Below, piece by piece: positions 7,644-16,315 of a DNA stretch of 46,151 nucleotides. The notes beneath the pieces were generated by a model. It worked only from the letters and a program-made list of their open reading frames with translations. It was not told the DNA's origin and searched no databases. Numbering within the stretch: the first letter of the stretch is position 1; the number at the start of each line of letters is the position of its first letter. The stretch lies in the NCBI GenBank assembly GCA_016219065.1, contig JACRCK010000090.1, positions 1 through 46,151 of the forward strand, given 5' to 3'. Position numbers and translations under genes: made by a program. The DNA comes from Deltaproteobacteria bacterium. GTDB taxonomy: Bacteria > Desulfobacterota > RBG-13-43-22.

Positions 7644-8894
7644 ATGGGTAAGACGCCGCAGGAACTCTACCAGGAACGGGAGCAGAGGGTCCTCGAGACC
7701 ATCGCCCTCCGTAAGCCGGACCGGGTGCCCGTGTTTGCCCGCTTCAGCTTCTTCTCGGCCAAATACGCGGGCTTCACGGTGGCAGACTGCATGTACGATC
7801 CCGAAAAACTCTGGCAGGCCCATTGGCGGACCATGACGGAGTTCGAGCCGGATATGGATCGCAATCCCTTCGCCCTCATCTTCCTGGGGCCTATTCTGGA
7901 GACCCTCGACTTCAAACAACTCAAGTGGCCCGGCCACGGGGTGGCCCCCAACCTATCCTACCAGTTCGTCGAAGGCGAGTACATGCAGGCGGAGGAATAC
8001 GATCATTTTCTGGCCGATCCCACGGATTTCATGCTCCGGCGCTACTGGCCCCGGATCTTCGGCGCTCTGCGGGGATTTGAAAATCTTCCGCCCCTCCGGG
8101 ACATCATTACCTACGCCATGGGCGTGCCCTTCGGTTTCGGGGCCTTCCAGACCCCCGAGGTCTCCGCCGCCCTGGAGATCCTGCGGCAGGCGGGGGAGAA
8201 ATCCGCCCAGATCGCCTCCTTTCAGAGACGCTTTACCGAACAGGCCCGGGAAGCGGGCTTTCCGATGCAGACGGGCAGTTTTACCCAGGCCCCCTTCGAC
8301 ACGCTGGGTGATTACTTCCGGGGGACGAAGGGCTCCATGCTGGACCTGTACCGGAGGCCGGACAAGGTGGTTCAGGCCTGCGAGAAGTTACTGCCGATCA
8401 TGCTCGAAATGGCGCTGAGCGGCTCCCGGGCCTCGGGCAATCCCCGGGTCTTCATCCCCATCCACAAAGGCCTGGACGGGTTCATGTCCCCGGCTCAGTT
8501 TGAAAAATTCTTCTGGCCGACCCTGCGCGAGCTGCTGATCGCCCTCATCCACGAGGGCCTCACCCCCTGCCCCCTGTGGGAAGGCGACTGTACCTCGCGC
8601 CTCGAGGTCATCAAGGACATCCCGGCCGGCAAGGCCTGTTATGCCTTCGAGGCCACGGATCTGTTTAAAGCCAAGGAGGTCCTGGGGGATACCGTCTGCC
8701 TCCAGGGCAATGTGCCTCTTTCCCTGCTGGCCACCTCCACACCTGAAGCGGTCCGCAGCTTCTGCCGGAAACTGATCGCCGGCGTGGGTCGCGACGGGGG
8801 GTTTATCCTCGATTCGGCCACCGGTCTGGACGATGCGAAACCGGAGAACGTGCGGGCCATGATCGAATGCGCCCAGGAGTACGGCGTTTATTGA
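7644..8894 (+). CDS. Uroporphyrinogen decarboxylase-family protein (URO-D/methyltransferase-like)
   Basis: This 416-residue cytoplasmic protein matches the URO-D/MtaA superfamily. It has the opening RKPDRVPVFARFSF, the C-terminal barrel block ACYAFEATDLFKAKEVLGD, then VCLQGNVPLSLL, and the closing GGFILDSATGLDD...NVRAMIECAQEYG. In corrinoid methyltransferases of this superfamily zinc is held by an HxC motif and a later Cys. Here the first site reads LWEGDC and the VCLQGN Cys is kept, while the final motif has SATG in place of SPGCG, so zinc chemistry is uncertain. True haem-pathway HemE is shorter, so I infer a catabolic methyltransferase-like role. GGAGGAA precedes the ATG. Confidence 0.85.
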   Translation: MGKTPQELYQEREQRVLETIALRKPDRVPVFARFSFFSAKYAGFTVADCMYDPEKLWQAHWRTMTEFEPDMDRNPFALIFLGPILETLDFKQLKWPGHGVAPNLSYQFVEGEYMQAEEYDHFLADPTDFMLRRYWPRIFGALRGFENLPPLRDIITYAMGVPFGFGAFQTPEVSAALEILRQAGEKSAQIASFQRRFTEQAREAGFPMQTGSFTQAPFDTLGDYFRGTKGSMLDLYRRPDKVVQACEKLLPIMLEMALSGSRASGNPRVFIPIHKGLDGFMSPAQFEKFFWPTLRELLIALIHEGLTPCPLWEGDCTSRLEVIKDIPAGKACYAFEATDLFKAKEVLGDTVCLQGNVPLSLLATSTPEAVRSFCRKLIAGVGRDGGFILDSATGLDDAKPENVRAMIECAQEYGVY

Positions 8895-8898
8895 GACG

Positions 8899-8924
8899 CC
8901 GGGACTGACGAGTTGCCATCCCGG
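8899..8924. terminator. Candidate hairpin between convergent genes
   Basis: CCGGGA (8899-8904) and TCCCGG (8919-8924) can pair around a 14-base loop in the 47-base gap between two convergent genes. There is no T tract on either side, so it is only a possible bidirectional terminator. Confidence 0.25.
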
Positions 8925-8941
8925 GCGATCGGTACCGAATA

Positions 8942-9610
8942 TCAGGAAACCGCTGCCGGGACTTCGGTTCCCGCCCCAACCGCCTCCAGCAGCCTTTTCC
9001 GTTCCAGCAGCTTGCGATACACGAAGGCGTAGGCGATCATGGTGGCCGGCAGGGTGGTAAAAATACCGATCCCGAAAGCCAGCAAACCCACCAGGTTGAT
9101 CCCCATGACCAGCAGGAAGAAAAGGAACACCTCCATTTTGACGTCCGAAGTAATCTCGGCGCTTTTCCGGAAGGCCTCTTTGATCCCGGGATGCCGGTCC
9201 ACGATCAGAAAGGGGGCGAACTGGTACTTGACGCTCCAGACGATCCCGGGGACCACCAGCAAAAGCAGGCCGGCCACAATGAGCAGTACGAACAGGAGAT
9301 TCACCACCAGGTAACGGCCGAAGGTCGCCAGATCTTCGAACAGTTCACGGTATCGCGGCTGCTTGCCGTCCACCAGTTTGAGGCTGATCCGGATCAGGCC
9401 CATCTGGGTGGCCATCTGAATCAGGTATCCGGCTACGGTCCAGAAAAGGGCCAGCGGCGGCGCCTTCTCCAGGGTCTGCCATCGTCCTACTTCCGGCAGG
9501 AGGTTGAGCACCAGGATCAACGCCATCAGACTCGCTAAAAAAACCAGGTGGGTTTTCAGGGCCTGCCACCCGAATTTAAGGGCCTCTAATTTGGAAAAAG
9601 TGTCGCTCAA
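8942..9610 (-). CDS. Integral membrane protein of unknown function
   Basis: This 222-residue protein has about five hydrophobic segments (near 20-40, 55-75, 100-125, 155-185 and 185-200). A conserved-looking motif lies in the middle: PGIVWSVKYQFAPFLIVD, followed by GIKEAFRKSAEIT. This pattern is shared with DUF975- and YciC-like membrane proteins, in which repeated membrane pairs surround a Pro-Gly-Ile turn and an amphipathic helix. The start is a TTG at 9610 with AAGGAT about 8 bases upstream, overlapping the stop region of the hydrolase gene. Only 9 bases separate the two genes, so they are probably one operon. Function unknown. Confidence 0.75.
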   Translation of the reverse strand: MSDTFSKLEALKFGWQALKTHLVFLASLMALILVLNLLPEVGRWQTLEKAPPLALFWTVAGYLIQMATQMGLIRISLKLVDGKQPRYRELFEDLATFGRYLVVNLLFVLLIVAGLLLLVVPGIVWSVKYQFAPFLIVDRHPGIKEAFRKSAEITSDVKMEVFLFFLLVMGINLVGLLAFGIGIFTTLPATMIAYAFVYRKLLERKRLLEAVGAGTEVPAAVS

Positions 9611-9619
9611 TTAAGATCC

Positions 9620-10237
9620 TTACCCGGCCAACGATTCCAGCGCCTGCGCCAGTTCTTTCGCCGCCCCGTCAAAAAAATGATCGGCCTCCGGAATGATGAT
9701 CAGCGCCGGGGGAGAATTCATTTCTCCCAAGACTTTCTTGACCTCCTCCACCGGCCCGAAGGAGTCCCATTCCCCGGCGATGACCAGCTTGGTCTTCGCG
9801 TCGTCCTTCAAGAAGGAAAAATCCAGCATGGCCTGGGGCGGGGCCACCAGGATGGTCCCGGCCACCTCCGGAAGGTCCATCGCCGCCTGGGCGTTCACCC
9901 AGCTCCCGAAAGAATACCCGGCCAGGTAAAGCTCCTGGATCCCCAACCCCTGCAGATACCGGACCGCCGCCCGGACATCCTCCTGCTCCCCGACCCCTTC
10001 GGCGTATTTTCCCTGGCTCCGGCCCACTCCCCGGAAATTGAACCGCAGGGTGGTCCAACCCTTCCCGGCGAAGACCTCCTGAACGATACTGACCACGTGG
10101 TTACGCATCTCCCCGCCATACAAGGGATGGGGATGGGAAATGACCACCCCCCGGCCGCCTGCACCGCGGGCCAGCAGTCCCTCCAGCAGCAAATCTCCCG
10201 ACGGAAAAGTTACCCGCGTCTCTTTATCAACTGCCAT
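9620..10237 (-). CDS. Alpha/beta hydrolase (COG2945-like)
   Basis: This 205-residue cytoplasmic protein has a compact alpha/beta-hydrolase fold. It shows HPHPLYGGEM near residues 35-44 and a nucleophile elbow GYSFGS (about 107-112) carrying the catalytic Ser. FRGVGRSQG lies before it, an acid strand VIAGEWDSFGP follows, and the catalytic His is in EADHFF (about 183-188). The small size and the HPHPxYGG motif fit the COG2945 dienelactone-hydrolase-like group. The exact ester or thioester substrate cannot be inferred. ATG 10237 is preceded by GAGAGGAAA. It is the first gene of a two-gene operon with the downstream membrane protein. Confidence 0.85.
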   Translation of the reverse strand: MAVDKETRVTFPSGDLLLEGLLARGAGGRGVVISHPHPLYGGEMRNHVVSIVQEVFAGKGWTTLRFNFRGVGRSQGKYAEGVGEQEDVRAAVRYLQGLGIQELYLAGYSFGSWVNAQAAMDLPEVAGTILVAPPQAMLDFSFLKDDAKTKLVIAGEWDSFGPVEEVKKVLGEMNSPPALIIIPEADHFFDGAAKELAQALESLAG

Positions 10238-10680
10238 CCGTTTCCTCTCGCTTTATAGCCGTTTTCCCGGGCTTACTCCGGGAGCCAATGACTTCAAGCT
10301 GTCTCTTTGCCCCGCATTATACCCTATTCAATTGGATTTACAGCAAAAATCATTGGCGGCCTTGTTTTTTTCAAATTAAGGCGAATGAATTTTTTATCAG
10401 ACCTTCATCCAGAAATCCAACGGAAATTTACCAACCAGCGTTCTTTTAATATCAGGCAATTCGAGTTGACCGCTCCAAACCTACCAGATAAAATAGGGGT
10501 TAACCGGTCAATGGGCGTTAGATTCTTACAACCAATGTTCTGAGAATTTGTCTCTAACAATGCTGTAAGAATCTAAATAAAAAAACTCCGTTCTCTTGGG
10601 TTCTTGTTCAGTGGTTTTTTCCAATCAAAAAAATTTCAAATTTTTTTGGTTAGGCTTTACGCTTAAAAAGGAGAATGCGG
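10238..10680. other. Gene-free AT-rich intergenic region with two inverted repeats
   Basis: These 443 bases lie between divergent genes and contain no convincing coding sequence. They include a perfect 13-bp inverted repeat (10518-10530 and 10564-10576). An AT-only palindrome (10623-10651) lies just upstream of the hemerythrin gene. Promoters for both flanking genes should be here, but no box pair is clear enough to name. Confidence 0.5.
10518..10576. repeat. Perfect 13-bp inverted repeat with 33-base spacer
   Basis: TTAGATTCTTACA (10518-10530) and its exact reverse complement TGTAAGAATCTAA (10564-10576) flank a 33-base spacer. The symmetry is too long for chance in this short region. It could be a terminator stem (A-rich after it), a protein binding site, or the ends of a tiny excised element. 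Confidence 0.7.
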
Positions 10681-11220
10681 ATGGAACCCATCGGTCCCTT
10701 GATGATGGAACATAGGCTTATCGAGAGGATGCTGCAATTGGTGCAAAAAGAAATTCAGGAAGCCGAAGCGAAGCAGCGGGTCGACGGCGCTTTTGTGGAT
10801 GCGGTGGTTGATTTCATCCGCTGGTACGCCGACCGGACCCATCACGGAAAAGAGGAGGCCATCCTCTTCCGGGATGCGGCTCAAAAGGAACTGTCCTCCC
10901 AGGACAGGGCTTTATTGAACGAATTGATCGCTGATCATAACTTCGGCCGGAGGACCGTTACCCAAATAGCCGAGGCCAAAGGGCAGTACCTTCAAGGCTC
11001 GGAGGAAGCCCTGAAAACCCTTTCTGAAAAATTGAGGACTTTGATCGATTTTTATCATCAACACATCCAAAAAGAAGATAAATTCTTTTTCCCGGCGGCC
11101 ATGATCTATTTCAGTGAACAGGAACAGAAGGCCATGCTGGAGGAATTTTGGCAAGCGGACCGAAAAATGATCCATACCAAATATGGGTTCATTGTCGGGG
11201 AGTATGAAAAACAAAAGTGA
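10681..11220 (+). CDS. Hemerythrin-domain protein
   Basis: This 179-residue helical protein has the hemerythrin HHE cation-binding pattern. The ligand candidates are H in MMEHRLIER (about 11), the H pair with E in RTHHGKEEAILF (about 56-60), H in IADHNFGRRT (about 86), H in FYHQHIQKEDKFFFP (about 124-129), plus acidic residues. Such domains bind a di-iron centre and sense or carry O2, NO or related species. ATG 10681 is preferred to ATG 10675 because AGGAG ends 7 bases before it and only 1 base before the other. The protein is cytoplasmic and stands alone. Confidence 0.9.
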   Translation: MEPIGPLMMEHRLIERMLQLVQKEIQEAEAKQRVDGAFVDAVVDFIRWYADRTHHGKEEAILFRDAAQKELSSQDRALLNELIADHNFGRRTVTQIAEAKGQYLQGSEEALKTLSEKLRTLIDFYHQHIQKEDKFFFPAAMIYFSEQEQKAMLEEFWQADRKMIHTKYGFIVGEYEKQK

Positions 11221-11290
11221 GCAGGGCAAAAGCGGGGCTTCCCGGCCGATCCGGCTTAGAAAAGCCCGGGATATCTTCTCCGCCGGCCCG

Positions 11291-11722
11291 CTATTTCAAG
11301 AGATAGTACGCCCCCCCCAGCAGACCGAGGACCACGACGCCCTTCAGCAGCCAGTTTGAGGAAAACGAGGGGGAACCCGTTTTGCCCTTGCGGTAGGCCT
11401 CCAGGGACAGGGTAATATTTCCCCCGCCTTGATTTTTCGGCATGGAACCGGCCTGGGCCTGGGTGTCCCCCTCGATTTTGAGGGACTTCATGATCATCTC
11501 GAACATTTTACGTTCTTCCTCCGGCATGGCCGAGAGATCCTCATACTGCTTGCCGTTGAAAACGATAGACTGTTTGGGTGATATCAAACCGGACGGAAGA
11601 TCCCCGGCCGGGTTTAAAGCCGGGGCTCCGAGGCGGCGCAGATCTTCCGGAACCTCTTCCCAGGAATGGTATTCCCGCCCGTTGACGATAAATTTTTTTT
11701 CAAAATCGATTTTGATCCCCAT
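11291..11722 (-). CDS. Small tail-anchored hypothetical protein with an internal duplication
   Basis: This 143-residue protein ends in a single hydrophobic helix (about 122-141) and a basic tail, so it is probably tail-anchored with the N-terminus in the cytoplasm. The soluble part contains two related units: KFIVNGREYHSWEEVPEDLR (about 10-29) and SIVFNGKQYEDLSAMPEEER (about 52-71). Both share NGxxY, then a Pro-Glu acidic pair. A Gln/Gly-rich linker lies between the second unit and the membrane helix. AAGGAG precedes ATG 11722. I recognise no named family. Confidence 0.7.
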   Translation of the reverse strand: MGIKIDFEKKFIVNGREYHSWEEVPEDLRRLGAPALNPAGDLPSGLISPKQSIVFNGKQYEDLSAMPEEERKMFEMIMKSLKIEGDTQAQAGSMPKNQGGGNITLSLEAYRKGKTGSPSFSSNWLLKGVVVLGLLGGAYYLLK

Positions 11723-11938
11723 GCCCGGCTCCTTATAATTTCTCCCCCGCTTATCGGCTATTTTTGATGAAAAATGAATTTTTCCTTCCGGTCCCGGAAC
11801 GGAAACCCGTTCATTTCATTTAAAAAGTACTTTACCGCCGGAAAAGAATTTCGTAATGATATCCGTATTGGATCTGACCCGGTTTAAACGGTGGCGGAAC
11901 TTCCAGCAAGACCAGGCCGCCCTATAAGGAAGGGGAAC

Positions 11939-13921
11939 ATGAAAAAAAGATATTTGCTGTTGCCCTTGGTCGCCCTGGCCTTGGCCGCCCTGGCGCCGGT
12001 TCCGGTCCGCGCCGCCGAACCCGGAGAGGCTACGGAGGCCACCCGGCAGGCCAACGCGGCCGTCCTCCAGCAACTGCCCTTCCCTGATAACCAGGATTTC
12101 GCCGATGCCGCCCGCGGCCGGATCGCCCCGGACGAAGCCGCCATGATCCGGAACGCTGCCGGCCAGGTCGTCTGGGATATGAACCGATATAAGTTCCTGA
12201 ACGGGCCTGGTCCTTTGGAGACCGTCAACCCCAGCCTGCGGCGCCAGGCCACCCTTAACAATCAGCACGGCCTTTTTCAGGTGACCGAAAATGTCTACCA
12301 GGTGCGCGGCCACGATCTGGCCAACCTGGGGGTCATCACCGGCCATACGGGCTACATCGTCATCGACCCCCTGACCTCCGTCGACACCGCCCGGGCGGCC
12401 ATGGAACTGGTCTACACCCATCTGGGCCGGAAGCCCGTCCGGGCCGTCATCCATTCCCACAGCCATGCCGATCACTGGTCGGGCGTCAAGGGGGTGGTCT
12501 CCGCCGAGGAGGTTCGGGCGGGCCGGGTCCGCGTCATCGCCCCGGCCGGGTTCCTGGAAGAGGTCGTGGGGGAAAACGTTTTTGCGGGCAACGCCATGAT
12601 CCGCCGCGCCCAGTACATGTACGGCCCGCTGTTGACACCGGGTCCCCGGGGGCAGGTCGACGCCGGCCTCGGGAAGTCCCTGCCCCGGTCCGTTGTCAGC
12701 AGCCTGATCCCTCCGACCGATTCGGTGGAGCGGACGGGACAGACCATGACTATTGACGGCGTCAAAATGGTCTTTCAACTGACGGCCGGGACGGAAGCGC
12801 CGGCGAACATGAACATCCACTTCCCGGAATTGCGGGCCCTGTTCATGGCCGACAATTGCGTGGCCGCCCTGCACAACCTCCTCACCCCCCGGGGCTCCCA
12901 GGTCCGCAACGCCCGGGCCTGGTCCGGATTTATCCGGGAGGCGTTGGAACGCTTCGGAGAAACGTCGGAGGTGGTCTTTGTCGGCCATACCTGGCCGCGC
13001 TGGGGCCAGGAAAATATCGCCCGGTTCCTGCGCAAACAGGCCGACGCCTATAAATACATCCACGATCAGACCCTGCGCCTGGCCAACCACGGCCACACCC
13101 CGGCGGAGATTGCCGAAGCAATCCGGCTGCCGGAGTCCTTGGCCGGGGAATGGTTCAACCGCGATTACTACGCCACGGTGGGCTGGAACGCCAGGGCCGT
13201 GTATCAGCACTACCTGGGCTGGTTCGACGGCAATCCGGCCCATTTCAATCCCCTGCCGCCCGTGGCGGCGAGCCGGAAGTATGTCGAATTCTTGGGCGGC
13301 GCCGAACAGACGCTGGCCCGGGCGCAGGCGGCCTTCGACCGGGGTGAATACCGCTGGGTCGCCCAGGTGGTGAACCATGTCGTCTTTGCCGACCCCGGTA
13401 ACGAAGCGGCCCGGCTGCTCCAGGCCGCGGCCCTGGAGCAGCGCGGCTACCAGTCCGAATCGGCCGTCTTCCGGAATTTCTATCTCTTCGGGGCCCGGGA
13501 GCTCCGGGAGGGGGTCCGGCAGCCCTTCGCCAAGGTGCCCCCTCCCGCGGACGTCTACGAGGCCCTGCCCCTGGACCTGATCTTTAACGGTATGGCCGTC
13601 CGCCTCAACGGGCCAAAGGCCGCGGGACGCTCCCTCACCGTCAACTGGCATTTCACCGATACGGACGAGCGGTACGTCCTGTCCCTGGAAAACGCCGTTC
13701 TGAACCATGCCGCCGGGAAACAGGTCCCGGGCGCCGATTGCTCGGTCAGACTCACGCGGGCCCTTTTCAACGACATCCTCACCGGGAAGACCACCTTTTT
13801 GGCCCGGGTATTGCTGGGGCAGATCACCTACGAGGGCAGCATTCTGAAACTGAACGAACTCATGTCGCTTTTGGATGAATTCGACCTCGGGTTCAACGTC
13901 GTTACACCTCTGGAAAAATAA
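11939..13921 (+). CDS. Alkyl/aryl-sulfatase of the SdsA1/BDS1 type (metallo-beta-lactamase fold)
   Basis: This 660-residue exported protein has a signal peptide (about 1-26, ending AEP). The N-terminal metallo-beta-lactamase domain (about 100-330) shows the zinc motif HSHSHADHW (about 171-179), GTEAPAN, FMADNC and VGHTWPRWG. A helical dimerisation domain follows (about 390-520), then an SCP2-like C-terminal domain (about 540-660). This layout is that of SdsA1-type enzymes, which hydrolyse alkyl sulfate esters such as SDS in the periplasm to alcohol and sulfate. The usual AEN ligand motif reads ADN here and the usual PAEM reads PANM, so activity deserves testing. AAGGGGAA precedes the ATG. Confidence 0.88.
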   Translation: MKKRYLLLPLVALALAALAPVPVRAAEPGEATEATRQANAAVLQQLPFPDNQDFADAARGRIAPDEAAMIRNAAGQVVWDMNRYKFLNGPGPLETVNPSLRRQATLNNQHGLFQVTENVYQVRGHDLANLGVITGHTGYIVIDPLTSVDTARAAMELVYTHLGRKPVRAVIHSHSHADHWSGVKGVVSAEEVRAGRVRVIAPAGFLEEVVGENVFAGNAMIRRAQYMYGPLLTPGPRGQVDAGLGKSLPRSVVSSLIPPTDSVERTGQTMTIDGVKMVFQLTAGTEAPANMNIHFPELRALFMADNCVAALHNLLTPRGSQVRNARAWSGFIREALERFGETSEVVFVGHTWPRWGQENIARFLRKQADAYKYIHDQTLRLANHGHTPAEIAEAIRLPESLAGEWFNRDYYATVGWNARAVYQHYLGWFDGNPAHFNPLPPVAASRKYVEFLGGAEQTLARAQAAFDRGEYRWVAQVVNHVVFADPGNEAARLLQAAALEQRGYQSESAVFRNFYLFGARELREGVRQPFAKVPPPADVYEALPLDLIFNGMAVRLNGPKAAGRSLTVNWHFTDTDERYVLSLENAVLNHAAGKQVPGADCSVRLTRALFNDILTGKTTFLARVLLGQITYEGSILKLNELMSLLDEFDLGFNVVTPLEK

Positions 13922-13979
13922 GTTGCTGGCGGCTGACGACGATAGCTTTAGGGTTCAAGCGAAAACCGTTTAATTACCT

Positions 13980-14011
13980 AGACCCTCGAACCCTCGAACC
14001 CTTGAATCCTG
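13980..14011 (+). repeat. Short tandem repeat of an 8-9 base unit
   Basis: The unit GAACCCTC/GAACCCTT is repeated about four times with small changes just upstream of the permease gene. Such low-complexity runs recur between genes in many anaerobe genomes. Confidence 0.6.
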
Positions 14012-14045
14012 GAAACCCGTCAGGAGACGGTAATAGGGAGCGCAC

Positions 14046-15377
14046 ATGGATCTGCTGCAGATTTTGACGGTTTTGATTTTCCTGGGCAGCATCATTTTGG
14101 TTATTACGGGGTGGATCGACAGCGTGGTCGCCGCCCTGCTGGGGATCGTGCTGATGATCTGGATCGGGGTCATGACCGAGGTCCAGGCCTTCCAGGTGGT
14201 GGACTGGAACGTGATCCTGATCCTGCTCAGCATCTGGATCATCTCCGGCTATTTCGGCAAGTCCGGCGTTCCCGATTTCCTGTCGGCGGTGATCCTGAAA
14301 AAATCCAAGGGCAATGTGGCGGTCTTTGTAACCTTCATCGGAACCCTGGCCGGATTTATTTCCATGCTGATCGACAACGTCGTGGTGGTCCTCATGTTCG
14401 CCCCGGTCCTCTTTCACGCTTCCCGGCGGTTCAAATTCTCTCCTTTTATTCCCCTGCTGTTTATCGGCCTCTGCGCCAATTTCATGGGCACCGCCATGCT
14501 GCTGGGGGACCTGCCGCCCCAGATGCTGCACAGCGTGTCCGGCATCGAATTCAGCGGTTTTATCTGGTACCTGGGACGCCCCTCCTCTTTTTTCATTCTA
14601 TTTATTTCTTATTGCTTCACCATTTCCTTCTTTTACTGGAAATTTTCCAAGATCTATGCGGGGAAAGTGATGGACATCGCCTCCCTCGATGAACATCCCC
14701 TGGATCATATCAAAGACAAACCCTTTGCCGTCGTCACCTGCTCGATTTTTTGCCTCACCATCCTGGCCATGGCCCTGCGGCCCATTTTCGGCTACTATCT
14801 CGGCTTTATCGCCTTGTGGGGCGCCCTGACCCTGATCCTGATTTTTGAGATTTATAAAGATGCCTTCACCCTGGAGATACCCAATCTGGAACAGGTATTC
14901 TCCGAACTGGACTGGCGGGCGATCTTTTTTTACATCGCCCTTTTCGCCCTGGTCGGCGGGCTGGAACACGCCGGGGTCATTAAAATCCTCTCCAATGGAA
15001 TTACCCCTTATATCAAACAGAGTATGGCGGTGGGGAGCACCCTGCTGTTTTGGGTTACGGCGCCGATTGTCGGGGTGGTGGAGCACGACGCCTATATCCT
15101 GACCATGCTCTATGTCATCCGGGACTTGGGCCGGGAACAGGCGCTCAACCCCTGGCCCTTTTACTGGATGCTGCTCTGGGCCGGAACCCTGGGGAGCAAC
15201 CTCACGGTGGCCGGCGCCCCGGCTTTATTTGTGGCCAAGAATCTGGCGGATAAAGAGGAGCAACGAAAAACCGGCCTGCGGGAATTCTTGAGTATTACAG
15301 TGCCCTATGTAATCATCTCTTTGGTATTTTGTTATTTACCGGCCATGTTGATCTGGGTGCTTCCTTTCCAAAAATAG
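14046..15377 (+). CDS. ArsB/NhaD-type (IT superfamily) ion permease
   Basis: This 443-residue integral membrane protein has about eleven hydrophobic segments. Motifs typical of the ion transporter superfamily include WIISGYFGKSG, the re-entrant-like stretch GFISMLIDNVVVVLMFAP (near 105-120), the half containing NFMGTAMLLGDLPPQM, and the second inverted half with GTLGSNLTVAGAPALFVA. NhaD antiporters and ArsB arsenite carriers share the DN and the Gly-Asn-Leu motifs, so the ion (Na+/H+ or an oxyanion) cannot be decided. The stop lies 11 bases before the cytidylate-kinase-like gene, which strongly suggests cotranscription. Only a weak purine stretch (TAATAGGGAG) precedes ATG 14046. Confidence 0.85.
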   Translation: MDLLQILTVLIFLGSIILVITGWIDSVVAALLGIVLMIWIGVMTEVQAFQVVDWNVILILLSIWIISGYFGKSGVPDFLSAVILKKSKGNVAVFVTFIGTLAGFISMLIDNVVVVLMFAPVLFHASRRFKFSPFIPLLFIGLCANFMGTAMLLGDLPPQMLHSVSGIEFSGFIWYLGRPSSFFILFISYCFTISFFYWKFSKIYAGKVMDIASLDEHPLDHIKDKPFAVVTCSIFCLTILAMALRPIFGYYLGFIALWGALTLILIFEIYKDAFTLEIPNLEQVFSELDWRAIFFYIALFALVGGLEHAGVIKILSNGITPYIKQSMAVGSTLLFWVTAPIVGVVEHDAYILTMLYVIRDLGREQALNPWPFYWMLLWAGTLGSNLTVAGAPALFVAKNLADKEEQRKTGLREFLSITVPYVIISLVFCYLPAMLIWVLPFQK

Positions 15378-15388
15378 AGGAGGATTTT

Positions 15389-16237
15389 ATGGCCATTTTA
15401 ACGATCGCCAGGCAATTGGAAAGCGGAGGAAGGGATCTGGGGCGGGAAATCGCCGATCGGCTGGGCTATGAATTGATCAACCGGAAGATGATTTTCGAAG
15501 AAATGCGCTCGGTGGGCGACCAATGGGAAGAATGGGCCCGTTATTTCAAGGAGCGGGCCCCCAATGTCTGGGAACGACACGATTGGTCTTACCAGGGTTT
15601 TATCGCCCTCACCCACAGCCATGTACTGAATCACGCCCTCAAGAACCGGGTGGTCATCATGGGACGGGAGGGCAATTTCCTGCTGAAAAAGGTGCCTTAC
15701 GCCTTCAGGATTCGAACCGAGGCCCCCATGCCTTTCCGGATCGAAAGGCTCCGGCAGCGGGAGGAAATCAGCCGGGAGCTGGCCCGCTTGAAGCTGGAGC
15801 AGGTGGACGAGGACATGGCCCGGTCGGTGTATCTGGTCTACGGCAAGGACTGGGCCGATCCGGAGGAATATGACCACGTTTTCGACATGAGCCGCCAGCC
15901 CTTCGAGGAGATCGTGGCCTTCGTTCAAGAGGCCCTCTTGGAAAAAGATCGGTTTCACACCCCGGAGGCCCGGGCGATTCTCGCATTGAGGGCTCTGGCG
16001 GCCGGGATCAAGGCCAAGCTGGTCATCGAGCCGACCTTTTCCGTTGCCCAACTGGAAGTGGCGCCCAAGGAAGAAGGGCTGGTCGAATACGGACTGCTCG
16101 TGAAGGGCATTGTTTATAATCGCGAGGACATCCAACGGATTGAGGAGGTCGTTCAAAGAATGGCCGGCCGGACACCCGTCGAATTTGAAATCCGCTATCG
16201 TATCCCTCCCCGCTTATCCAACTGGCAGTATAAGTAA
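15389..16237 (+). CDS. Cytidylate-kinase-like protein with C-terminal BON-like domain
   Basis: This 282-residue cytoplasmic protein begins MAILTIARQLESGGRDLGRE, a nucleotide-binding opening like Cytidylate_kin2 proteins, where SGG replaces the usual P-loop GKS. Later it has IADRLGYELINRKMI and the strand-plus-loop VVIMGREGNFLL, then Arg-rich lid residues RIERLRQREE. After about residue 195 a separate domain (LVIEPTFSVAQLEV...EEVVQRMAGRTPVEFEI) resembles a BON-like fold. The family often sits beside ion transporters and may be regulatory instead of a nucleotide kinase. AGAGGAGG precedes ATG 15389. It follows the permease by 11 bases and the two likely work together (inference). Confidence 0.8.
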   Translation: MAILTIARQLESGGRDLGREIADRLGYELINRKMIFEEMRSVGDQWEEWARYFKERAPNVWERHDWSYQGFIALTHSHVLNHALKNRVVIMGREGNFLLKKVPYAFRIRTEAPMPFRIERLRQREEISRELARLKLEQVDEDMARSVYLVYGKDWADPEEYDHVFDMSRQPFEEIVAFVQEALLEKDRFHTPEARAILALRALAAGIKAKLVIEPTFSVAQLEVAPKEEGLVEYGLLVKGIVYNREDIQRIEEVVQRMAGRTPVEFEIRYRIPPRLSNWQYK

Positions 16238-16315
16238 GGGTCCGGCGCAGGCCCGCCCTCTGTAGTTTTTTGGTTTTCCTCCACAGGAGAGTTCCCTGAC
16301 GGTAACGTCAAAATA

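Noticed and set aside
11816-13708. Minus-strand frame of 630 codons
   Set aside because: It is antisense to the alkylsulfatase gene; the long frame reflects GC-rich codon bias, and no family features appear.
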